From Amia ocellicauda (Eukaryota > Chordata > Actinopteri > Amiiformes > Amiidae), in contig NC_089863.1 of NCBI RefSeq assembly GCF_036373705.1, forward strand, positions 25,213,417 through 25,277,416: a stretch of DNA of 64,000 bases, given 5' to 3'. The position numbers were made by a program, and so were the translations under genes. Shown here in pieces: positions 7,914-16,000 of this stretch. The notes beneath the pieces are model-generated. The model searched no databases. It saw nothing but the letters and a program-made list of their open reading frames with translations, and was not told where the DNA came from. How positions within the stretch are numbered: position 1 is the first letter of the stretch; the number at the start of each line of letters is the position of its first letter.

Positions 7914-8711
7914 ATGCCCGCGGGTGTGATGGGGTCATTACTTTCGATACTCAAGATGGAATCAGGAGGCTTCTACGTGACTCTACCCAGTAACGCCTCT
8001 CTCGATATATACCCTAAAAATGAAATATCCAGTTACACGGTACAATTTGGAAAATCTATAGATCTAAGGGGGTCGTGGGAAGTGGGGTTGGCGGAAATAC
8101 AGTATCCTTACACTTGGGCTGTTTTACAAGATAAGGATGCCACCTTCGCCATTTTTGACGATGTTAAAAAGAGTCAATGGACATTCACGATGCAAGGAGG
8201 TTATTATGACAATGTGGATACAATATTAGATGAGATGCATAAACAGTTCTCAGAAGGCACCCCCAACATCAAGCTATATTACAACCCTATTAAAAACAGA
8301 GTGTACAAGGTGTCAAAACCTGGTATTAGCATTCAAACCAAAGGACAACTGGGGCGTATATTAGGGTTCTATTCTGACACAGAGAGCAGGTTCTCAGAAG
8401 TGGTGGCACCCTTCCCGGCTGACATCAGGGGCGGCTTTTACACTCTTTATGTGTATACGGATATCATAACACACCAGAGGGTCGGGGATAGCTATGTCCC
8501 CCTTTTGAGAAATGTACTTATTAAAGGTAAAAGCAATGACATGGTCACAATTACTTATGACAAGCCACACTACGTACCAGTCTCAAAGACCCACTTTGAC
8601 AACATCACGATCGAAGTAAAATCGGATCAGAATATCAACGTACCCTTCCGCTTCGGTAAAGTTATTGTCAAACTACATTTTCGACCCCTGAAACAGTGTG
8701 TACATTATTAA
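7914..8711 (+). CDS. Penton-like minor capsid protein
   Basis: 265 aa from the ATG at 7914. A second ATG at 7956 (251 aa, strong context AAGATGG) begins MESGGFYVTLPSN and may be the real start, because the recognisable similarity starts there. The stretch GSWEVGLAEIQYPYTW (about residues 61-76 from 7914) is typical of Polinton/adintovirus minor capsid (PX) proteins, which form single jelly-roll pentons at capsid vertices. Beta-strand-like alternation continues to the end; no signal peptide or membrane helix. It follows integrase by four bases and is followed after one base by the ATG of the core-protein gene. Intact. Confidence 0.88.
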   Translation: MPAGVMGSLLSILKMESGGFYVTLPSNASLDIYPKNEISSYTVQFGKSIDLRGSWEVGLAEIQYPYTWAVLQDKDATFAIFDDVKKSQWTFTMQGGYYDNVDTILDEMHKQFSEGTPNIKLYYNPIKNRVYKVSKPGISIQTKGQLGRILGFYSDTESRFSEVVAPFPADIRGGFYTLYVYTDIITHQRVGDSYVPLLRNVLIKGKSNDMVTITYDKPHYVPVSKTHFDNITIEVKSDQNINVPFRFGKVIVKLHFRPLKQCVHY

Positions 8712-8712
8712 A

Positions 8713-9201
8713 ATGGCTACCTCGAGGGGTTATGTAGATCCTAGCGCCTATGTGGATTATTACAAGATGCAAGCTGGGAATGGCTTGCCCGGTTTTGTAG
8801 GAGCCCCCACAATGTATGGAGCCGGTCTAGGAGGACTCTTTCGTGGTCTCTTTAGAATGGCCGTACCCCTGCTTAAGAGAGGCTTTGCTATAGCCAGACC
8901 CCACTTGAAATCAGCGGCTAAAAATATTGTTAGTGACGTGTTCACCAATGTTATGAACCGGGCAGCTAGCCATGAGCAGCAGGAGGGTTCGGGTCTCATG
9001 GTAATGGCGAGGAGGGGGGGTAAAAGAAGAAACAGTATGTGTCCACCAGGGCGACGAAGATCCGTGGCTAACAAAAAACGAAGAAGCTCTCATTCTCCAA
9101 CATATCGTGGAAACACTCGGAGAAGGAAGCAGCACAAGAAAAAACCTGCAAAAAGAAAGTCTCAAAGAAAGACAAATAGAGCCTCAGGATACATCTTTTA
9201 A
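8713..9201 (+). CDS. Basic virion core protein, adenovirus pX/pVI-like
   Basis: 162 aa. The N-terminal half has a Gly-rich stretch and an amphipathic region (residues about 42-75: GAGLGGLFRGLFRMAV, PLLKRGFAIARPHLK), as in the membrane-active and core proteins of adenoviruses and Polintons. The C-terminal 70 residues are strongly basic (RRGGKRR, RRRSVANKKRR, RRRKQHKKK), suited to DNA binding inside the particle. The ATG follows the minor capsid stop after one base and the stop is two bases before the major capsid ATG, which places it in the structural-gene block. Whether it condenses DNA, lyses endosomes or both cannot be told from sequence. Confidence 0.8.
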   Translation: MATSRGYVDPSAYVDYYKMQAGNGLPGFVGAPTMYGAGLGGLFRGLFRMAVPLLKRGFAIARPHLKSAAKNIVSDVFTNVMNRAASHEQQEGSGLMVMARRGGKRRNSMCPPGRRRSVANKKRRSSHSPTYRGNTRRRKQHKKKPAKRKSQRKTNRASGYIF

Positions 9202-9203
9202 AA

Positions 9204-10511
9204 ATGTCTTTTGTCCACAGTCTATCGGAAGAATGCGTCAAATCAGAACTGGATCTGTTTACAGTTCCATACACTCAAACGAGTATAGATAAGAGCATAT
9301 ATGTAGAGATACCCCCTCTTTCCGCAATTTCAGATACGGCCCCTCTGGAGTTTTTTATAGCTGGCAATGGCGAGGATTATATTGATTTGAATAACACATT
9401 TATTTTAATGAACTGTAAAGTGACTGATGAGGATGGCGATGCAATCGAGAAGACGGCCAACGCTGGGGTCATCAATTACCCGGTGGCCACCATGTTTTCA
9501 CAGGTGGATGTGACCCTGGGAGATCGGCTCATTAGTCAAAGCAGCAATACTTACCCCTATAGGGCCATGATGGAGTGTATCCTTAATTATAGTGAGGAGA
9601 CCCTAAGCAAACAGTTCAGCCCCGGCCTTTTCTTCAAAGACACCCCGGAAGCTATGGACGACCAGGATCCAGAGGGACTCAATAAGGGTTTGCAAAAAAG
9701 AACGGCCTTTTCAACAGAAGGGAGGACCTTTGAGCTAATGTGACATATCCATGCAGACATATTTTTCCAAGAAAAACTCATGCTCAACGGGGTAGACATT
9801 AAAATTAAAATGATCCGTAGTAAAAGTGCTTTTTGTCTGATGACCCCTGATACTGAAAAATATAAACTGACCATATTATCGGTCTCGCTGTTTGTGAAAA
9901 AAGTATCCATCTCCCCGGCGGTTAAACTAGGACATGCGCAGGCTTTAATGACGGCAAACGCGAAGTACCCGATCGAAAGAGTCTATATGAAAGTCCACAG
10001 TATCCCCGCAGGGACACGGGTGATGAACCAGGAAAATCTGTTTCTAGGACAGCTCCCAAAACAGGTTATTATAGGTCTCGTGGATAATGATGCATTTACC
10101 GGGGTTTACAACAAGAACCCCTTTAACTTTAAACATTATAACGCGGAATTTATAGCACTGTACGTCGATGGTGTGCAGGTTCCATCCAGACCTTTTCAAC
10201 CTGACTTTGAAAACGGCAACGCGGTTCTTGAATATTACAGTCTAGTACTGGCTACGGGTCGCCATCTCAAGGATCAACCTCTGCTGATCGATCGCCGGGA
10301 ATACTGCAGCGGTTACACCCTGTACGGTTTCAACCTGACCCCTGACGAAGAGTGTGGACAACATTTTTCACTGATGAAGACGGGCAATATGCGTTTGGAG
10401 ATGCGTTTCAAGCAGCCTCTACCACGCACTGTAAATATGATCGTGTATGCTGTGTTTGACAACATTATTGAGGTGAATCAGAGGAGAAACGTTCTGTATG
10501 ATTATTATTAA
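9204..10511 (+). pseudogene. MCP: Major capsid protein (double jelly-roll, hexon-like) with one in-frame stop
   Basis: A frame of 436 codons encoding the Polinton/adintovirus major capsid protein. The N-terminal part (FFIAGNGEDYIDLNNTF; FSQVDVTLGDRLI; YPYRAMMECILNYS) and C-terminal part (DIFFQEKLMLNGVD; GYTLYGFNLTPDE; LPRTVNMIVYAVFDN) both carry family-typical stretches. The frame is broken by a TGA at 9741-9743. The same frame continues beyond it without shift, and the second ATG at 9780 would give only the C-terminal 243 residues. Neither piece alone would make a complete double jelly-roll. Length and the rest of the frame are normal, so the stop looks recent, a read-through codon, or an assembly error. 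The next gene starts one base after the final stop. Confidence 0.9.
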
Positions 10512-10512
10512 A

Positions 10513-11070
10513 ATGAACACCAGAGAGTTCAACCACATCATGAATGCCCTGGACGGCTCACGGAAAGTGTTTCAAGGAGTCTACACCTGCGACCAGCTGC
10601 CTAAATTTAAGATCAAGAATTTACCTGCAATGTACATAATCAACACACACCCTAAAAATATGCCCGGAGAACATTGGCTGGCTATTTATCTAAGGGAGGA
10701 CCGCCGTGGGGAATTTTTTGATTCCTATGGAAACCCCCCGGATTTCAGACCTTTCCCTCGGAAGATCAATAACTTTCTGCTCAACAACTGTCAAGAAACC
10801 ATTTACAGCGGTCGTCAAGTACAAAGTCTTCAGACCTTCACTTGTGGTCAACACTGTGTGTTTTTCTTATATCATAGATCTAAAGGAAGGTCATACCCCG
10901 ATATTATGTCCTTGTACAGTGAGGATTTAGGCCAAAATGATAAAAAAGTGGCAGAGTTTGTCAGGACACTGTGGACCCCCCCTTATAACACAATTACTTA
11001 CGACCCTAGCCAGCCATGTATACAGATGGGGTGTTCTTGTGAGGATTTTAAAAGATGTCATGCGTGTTAA
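10513..11070 (+). CDS. PRO: Adenain-like cysteine protease (maturation protease)
   Basis: 185 aa from the ATG at 10513. An ATG at 10498 in the same frame overlaps the capsid stop and adds five residues, but the one-base gap seen at the other structural-gene junctions favours 10513. Catalytic residues in adenain/Ulp1-fold order are His54 (GEHW), Asp70 (FFDSYG), Gln104 (oxyanion hole) and Cys111 (FTCGQHC). The Gln-to-Cys spacing of seven equals that of adenovirus protease. A Cys-rich tail (MGCSCEDFKRCHAC) follows the domain. In related viruses it cleaves capsid and core precursors during maturation. It is the last gene of the rightward block, ahead of polyadenylation signals. Confidence 0.94.
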   Translation: MNTREFNHIMNALDGSRKVFQGVYTCDQLPKFKIKNLPAMYIINTHPKNMPGEHWLAIYLREDRRGEFFDSYGNPPDFRPFPRKINNFLLNNCQETIYSGRQVQSLQTFTCGQHCVFFLYHRSKGRSYPDIMSLYSEDLGQNDKKVAEFVRTLWTPPYNTITYDPSQPCIQMGCSCEDFKRCHAC

Positions 11071-11114
11071 AGTGAAAAAATAATGAAAACAGCCTTTGAA
11101 TCATTAGTTTTGTT

Positions 11115-11120
11115 TTTATT
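11115..11120 (-). terminator. Polyadenylation signal for leftward block
   Basis: TTTATT on the plus strand, that is AATAAA on the minus strand, about 130 bp beyond the stop of the last leftward gene. Confidence 0.5.
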
Positions 11121-11156
11121 CAACACAAATCTTATACAAAGCAGGGTTATGTTATA

Positions 11157-11162
11157 AATAAA
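11157..11162 (+). terminator. Polyadenylation signal for rightward structural block
   Basis: AATAAA 87 bp after the protease stop, with several more AATAAA within 11170-11200. It lies beyond the minus-strand signal at 11115-11120, so the two convergent transcript sets should overlap slightly at their 3' ends. Confidence 0.6.
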
Positions 11163-11249
11163 TGTACAACATTTGAAAATAAAAATAAAAAATAAAAAAA
11201 ATTGTTTGTCGGTTCCTTATTTACAGGGGAGACAAATAAAAACATGAGA

Positions 11250-11993
11250 TTAATAAGCTTCCCAACGATGGATAGATCCTGAGGAGGGTTGCTCAACACG
11301 GTCAGAGTAATGAGATATCGGCGTCAGATCAGTCACCACCTCTTTACACAGAAGGATTTTTTGTCGCGTTTCCTGGTTAGGGACTGTTGATTGGGGCATG
11401 TTCAGACAGGCCATCGCCTGTAGGAAAGCATTCCAGCCTACAGGTCGGCGACTATCGGGTACCTTATTAGTGCTAGTGACACTCTTCAACAAATCAAACA
11501 TGTGTGAACCTTTGATCAGTTGTCCTTTAAAAACAAATTCACCCTGTTCATTCCAAGTCGTTACCCGCGGTTTCTGAACCATTTTGTGCAGAATATATTC
11601 TGCATGTCTTTTGCTTCTGGCCGGCATGTTTCTCAAAACATCCGTTACAACATCTCCCTCTGAACTCTCAACAGGTTCGGGCACCGCAACATCTTTATCA
11701 ACCGTACCCCCCGCATCAGTCCCAGAACCATTTTCTTGAGAGGCCATGGTTAAAGTTAAAATGTTTTGATCTTTTTCACCCTGTCTAACCAGACGGAGGT
11801 AGCGCTGTAACGTGTTGCTATACATCTGGGCTTTGGAATACTGATTTAAATCGGCCCTGGCCAGTATAGCTTTCATTTCAGAGTCCAGGTTGTTTTCGGC
11901 CGTTTGTCTAATGGGCTCTGGCCCGACAAAATTTTTTCTCAGTTTCTCAAGCTGCTCCTGAGGGATCAAAAACATTTTCTGAGCATATTCCAT
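11250..11993 (-). CDS. Conserved Polinton/adintovirus protein, function unknown (247 aa)
   Basis: I recognise the pattern as a protein common to vertebrate Polintons, but no proven function. Residues 1-80 form a helical region (MFLIPQEQLEKLR; NLDSEMKAILARADLNQYSKAQMY; LQRYLRLVRQGE). A low-complexity acidic Gly/Asp-rich linker covers about 83-112. The C-terminal half holds a compact domain (AEYILHKMVQ; WNEQGEFVFKGQLIKGSHMFDLLKSV; RRPVGWNAFLQAM) that resembles a small DNA- or protein-binding fold. It is the last gene of the leftward block; the preceding stop is separated from its ATG by two bases. A structural or packaging role is inferred only from association with the ATPase gene. Confidence 0.85.
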   Translation of the reverse strand: MEYAQKMFLIPQEQLEKLRKNFVGPEPIRQTAENNLDSEMKAILARADLNQYSKAQMYSNTLQRYLRLVRQGEKDQNILTLTMASQENGSGTDAGGTVDKDVAVPEPVESSEGDVVTDVLRNMPARSKRHAEYILHKMVQKPRVTTWNEQGEFVFKGQLIKGSHMFDLLKSVTSTNKVPDSRRPVGWNAFLQAMACLNMPQSTVPNQETRQKILLCKEVVTDLTPISHYSDRVEQPSSGSIHRWEAY

Positions 11994-11995
11994 TA

Positions 11996-12331
11996 TTAAC
12001 CCACTCTGGAAGCTAGAAGACTGGTTAGGAAAGGCACGGCTATGCTCAACAGCGGTCCTATAAAACCTCCGGTTTGATTAATCTTCTTTCTTTTTCTTTT
12101 AATAGAATACTTCTTATTAGCGATGATCTTGATAACCGCTTTTTGTTTTTTGAGTTTAGAATGTTGAGAAGGGGTTAGGGGTATATTACCGCGTAAGATG
12201 TTAAAAGCTATTTCACACAGGGTCTCAATCAAATCCGAGGGGGCCCCTGCCAGCACAGCTTTCCTATGGCGCGGGCTCCCCTCAAATAACATTTGCAAAA
12301 GCGGCAGATTTCTTTTAATCCGAACAGACAT
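11996..12331 (-). CDS. Small basic Polinton protein with C-terminal hydrophobic segment (111 aa)
   Basis: A small protein of a type widely conserved in Polintons. The sequence has a helical N-terminal domain (NLPLLQMLFEG; LAGAPSDLIETLCEIAFNILRGNIPLTPSQ), a lysine/arginine-rich middle (about 64-85, KKQKAVIKI to KRKRKKI) and a hydrophobic C-terminus (GGFIGPLLSIAVPFLTSLLAS) that could insert into membranes or act as an amphipathic lytic peptide. That layout recalls membrane-active capsid proteins of adenovirus-like viruses, but this is inference. It lies six bases after the ATPase stop and two bases before the next gene. Confidence 0.82.
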   Translation of the reverse strand: MSVRIKRNLPLLQMLFEGSPRHRKAVLAGAPSDLIETLCEIAFNILRGNIPLTPSQHSKLKKQKAVIKIIANKKYSIKRKRKKINQTGGFIGPLLSIAVPFLTSLLASRVG

Positions 12332-12337
12332 TCTTAT

Positions 12338-13009
12338 TTATTTCCTTTTCTTTAGCACATACACTGCCGGCCAATCGGGCGGGCACAAACCTGTTCTGAG
12401 GCGAAAGTCTTCTGGGGTTTGTGCTTTTAAGTCCACAATCAAGTACCCGTAGGGTTTTTTGGTGGCATCCTCAAATGCCTCCAAAAAGAAATTGGTCTGG
12501 TTAGGGTACATTTGACGAGCCAAGACGGTGACCTGTAGTTTATCTCTGGGGTTTTTAAAAAGAATTATATAATTGGCATTTAAATTAATAGTGCGGCTTT
12601 TTTTACCTTGAAAAAATAGATTTTGAACTAAATAAATAATACTTAAATTCCTATGATGAGTGTACTTTGTGAAAGCTTTTTCCACTTCACTGTTGTCACC
12701 GGCCTGCTCCATCAGGTCATCAAGGATCACTAGATTAGTTTGTCCGGGCGGGAACAGGTCATCGTCACACAACGAGGCGGGGAGACCTTGCACAAATTTC
12801 AGATTATTTTTTTTTGATGCCAAATCATCGTAGAGAGGTTGCCAGCAAGAGTAACACCACACTATGTTGTCAAGAGCTTGGGACACGGTTGCGTCCACAT
12901 CTTCTATGATGTTCTTTATAAGATAGCTCTTACCCGAATTGGAGGGACCAGCTATAATACAGGAGAAAGGGTGTTGAAGTCTGTTATCAAAACCACTGCT
13001 AATATCCAT
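12338..13009 (-). CDS. ATP: Genome-packaging ATPase (A32/FtsK-HerA-like)
   Basis: 223 aa. Walker A is GPSNSGKS at residues 21-28, Walker B is LVILDD at 93-98, and a sensor-like Asn lies in YLVQNLFFQG near 129. This matches the DNA-packaging ATPases of Polintons, poxvirus A32 and relatives, which pump the genome into the preformed capsid. Length is normal for the family and no lesion is visible. The start codon overlaps the last codons of the polymerase gene (the PolB stop lies inside codon 3 of this gene), so the two must share a transcript or use reinitiation or alternative splicing. Location would be the nucleus or assembly site. Confidence 0.95.
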   Translation of the reverse strand: MDISSGFDNRLQHPFSCIIAGPSNSGKSYLIKNIIEDVDATVSQALDNIVWCYSCWQPLYDDLASKKNNLKFVQGLPASLCDDDLFPPGQTNLVILDDLMEQAGDNSEVEKAFTKYTHHRNLSIIYLVQNLFFQGKKSRTINLNANYIILFKNPRDKLQVTVLARQMYPNQTNFFLEAFEDATKKPYGYLIVDLKAQTPEDFRLRTGLCPPDWPAVYVLKKRK

Positions 13010-16000
13010 AAGGCAGAGTGGTATAATCAGTCTTCAACACTCTTTTATTGTACACCACCCTGAACCGTTTGTTTAGTGATCTATTTTCCAATGTGTACCC
13101 CTTTTTATTGCGATAGATCTGATTTCCGGCTGTAATAATCTCGCGAGGAGGCGCGTCTTTCTCGGTTACAAAACTTTGTACCAGGGTCGTCAGAGACTTG
13201 ATGTTAATGAGCTTGTTGTTACAATGGTTCAGAGTGAAACCCTTAACTTTCATACAGGTCTTACCCGCAGCCGTTCTGTATGCGTAAGTCTTAGGACCCC
13301 CTGAAACAAACTCCACTATGTGGTCCTGAGGATCTAGCTCGCTCGTTAACTCCCCAAGGTAGTCCCCGAGGGGAGGGACCCAATCCCCTGGCCTGGTGAC
13401 AAAGATTACAGAGTCAGTATCATGATAGAGCGTGCGTTCCTGCAGCTGATCCATTAAGTTGTACAGTTCAAGCCGGGCGTAAGCCGTGGTAAAAACCGCT
13501 ATGAAAACATTAACGTTTCCCTGTTTGGTGGGGAAATCTTTAGGGGCCCTCCACTGGACCTGTGCCACGTGGTCATTTAAGAATTGAAAGTGTGATACTG
13601 CATGTTGTTTGGAAAACATAAATTCTATAAACTGTTCAGGGGTTTTAATCAAGGTTGTGTTTAGACGGTTATTTCTTTCCCCAAACTTACCACACAGACT
13701 GTTTAAAATCAGTTTGGACATTTGTCTCTTGGCGGGGTTTACAGTTATGTTCCCCGGCTCTAGACGGATCCCTTCCTTTTCAAAATATTGCTGAACGTAC
13801 CGCTCTTTGGCAGCGGAGTCAACACACCATGAGGGATAGCCCGATGCCTCCTGTTTCCCTTTCAGATGGGTCATAATGTACTCAGCAAAAAGAGTATCAG
13901 ATTTTTCAGAAAAATGCCAAACCTCATACACCTTACCGACTCTGTAACCTTTCTCCACCGCCTTGTCAAGCTCAATGCTACACCAGACACCCGTCAGCGC
14001 TCTCTCGTCATCACTGTGCAGACAAGAGGTATTTTGATTTTCAGTTTCCACACACGTTCTACACAGAGGGAACATCAATTTTCCCGAACACCTGTAAGGC
14101 AACACGGGTAAGAACAGCTCGCGAGGAGGGTACATGGTGACTTTGATCAAACCAAAGTACTGGCCGATTTCGAGAAAGTCACGATAAACAATGGTTAGAT
14201 GCCCCACCGGGTACATTTTGGTCTTGTTGACATAAGGGTACAGACTGGTGAAATCATAGTAATCTACTCTCTCACCCTCCTTTACCTCATAATGTAAACA
14301 GAGGGCGTTGGTACGACCTCCAAATAACGCATCCCTGGGCTCTAGACGTTCAGGAAAGTCCAAGGTTTCCATAAACCGTTGTACCCCCACATCCTGTTGC
14401 TTCAGGGTCGTCCACGCGTGTTCCCAAATCACCAGTACATTCAAACCATAGGTGTTTTTTAAAGTTTCAATTCGTTCCTGGAAATCATAGTACATATCAC
14501 CGCAGAGTTTTTGTGTTACGGGGTTAAAGGTGTTTGGGTCGAAGCACTGAGGACAGCCATGGTAAATACAACCAGCAAACTCATAAGCGGTACGCCGCCC
14601 GGACACGTCGCTAAAACCGTCTAAGTAGTAAGGACCCATTTTGACTTCCCCTTGATTTAAAGCATGTCTGATGAAGATGTTATCCCGGGCACTCAGATAT
14701 TCCAGCCACTGTATGGAGACAGTCGAAAAGTTCTTTTGTCTAGCACGATAGTTGTCAGAAGTGGTGACCGCTATAGTGTTTTTCTGCAAGAAATTGGATC
14801 GATACATTTTCATGCAGAGAGACGCTATGGTCACACTTTGCAAAGGGTCGAGACCCGACGTGTTGATAACCTCGGCGCGGAAATGCAAACAGGCTTCTTT
14901 AAGGATCACCACATCATTTTTACAATAAGCGGCCATCTCTTCTCGGAAATCAAAAACACCTCCCTTAACCGTATTGTACCATTTAAAGAATTCCTCCCTC
15001 TCATGAGACATCATAGTATCAACCCCATAATAAGAGGCGGGCGGGTAGGACCCTCGATAATTTTGAGTGTCCTTAGTATTAAAAAAATGGCAGAACCAAC
15101 CTTTCTTCTGAGCCTCAAAACCCAGAGCTTTAGGCAAAGCGCTCAATTTCATGGGGAGGAAATTTAACGAGTCTATGTAACGTTGGTTGAAAGCCTCGTC
15201 GGTGAAACACATGATCTTGCTACCCTGAGCTATTATTTTTGGGGTCACCCCATTTTCCACCAGATACTTCATCAATATGTAAGAATCATAACCCTTAGCA
15301 TTGTGGGCAATAAATGTGTAATTGAGGTATTTTGGACCGCGATACCGCGTAAAGAAATCCCTGACACAACTCTCACCGCTAGCTGACCACTCACAATCCA
15401 ACATGTCAATACAGTGTATATAATTAGCAACATGGACCCCGTTTTCTTGCCGGCATTCAAAATCAAAAAAGACATACCGGTTGTGCGGCGGCTCCTTTTT
15501 AACCGGCTGAATAAAGCACTGGTGTTCAGACCCCGGGGTTAAATCCGCATTACAGATCCTACATCTCGGTTCCAGACATTTGTGTGGTTTAACCTCATGA
15601 AAACGGTACTGGAGGCAACACTGCGGGCAATATTTAGTTTGATCACAATAACTCCGTTTTTTAACCCCCTCAGCAGCGGCCCTCTGCACCTTATGTTCGG
15701 AAAAACAGAACGCGGAGAGACAAATCCTTAAGCAATCTTTACATCGGATGGTAGGGGCCAAACCCTTACGACATTGCGGATTGAAACAGACGTTACAGTA
15801 ACCGTCACAGCGGTGCTTAAGCTTATCATTGAAGGCCTTATAACACCAATGACAAACATACGAACAACCCAAAAAAGCCGTCAAACTCTTTATTCCAAAG
15901 TAATGACTATCACTTAGGAAGAGAAACAGTGTCTGTGTATGGGTTTCAGGATGTGTCTGAAATTTCACAAATACTTCCTTTACCTCACAACGGTACCACA

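Noticed and set aside
8760-9074. Minus-strand frames opposite the core protein and capsid genes
   Set aside because: Shadow frames of strongly supported capsid-block genes.
9780-10511. Independent 243-aa gene starting at the ATG after the capsid stop
   Set aside because: It is in the same frame as the upstream part and begins in the middle of a conserved capsid segment, so it is the C-terminal part of one interrupted gene.
14664-15167. 167-codon plus-strand frame
   Set aside because: Antisense to the polymerase domain of PolB, whose motifs are clear on the other strand.
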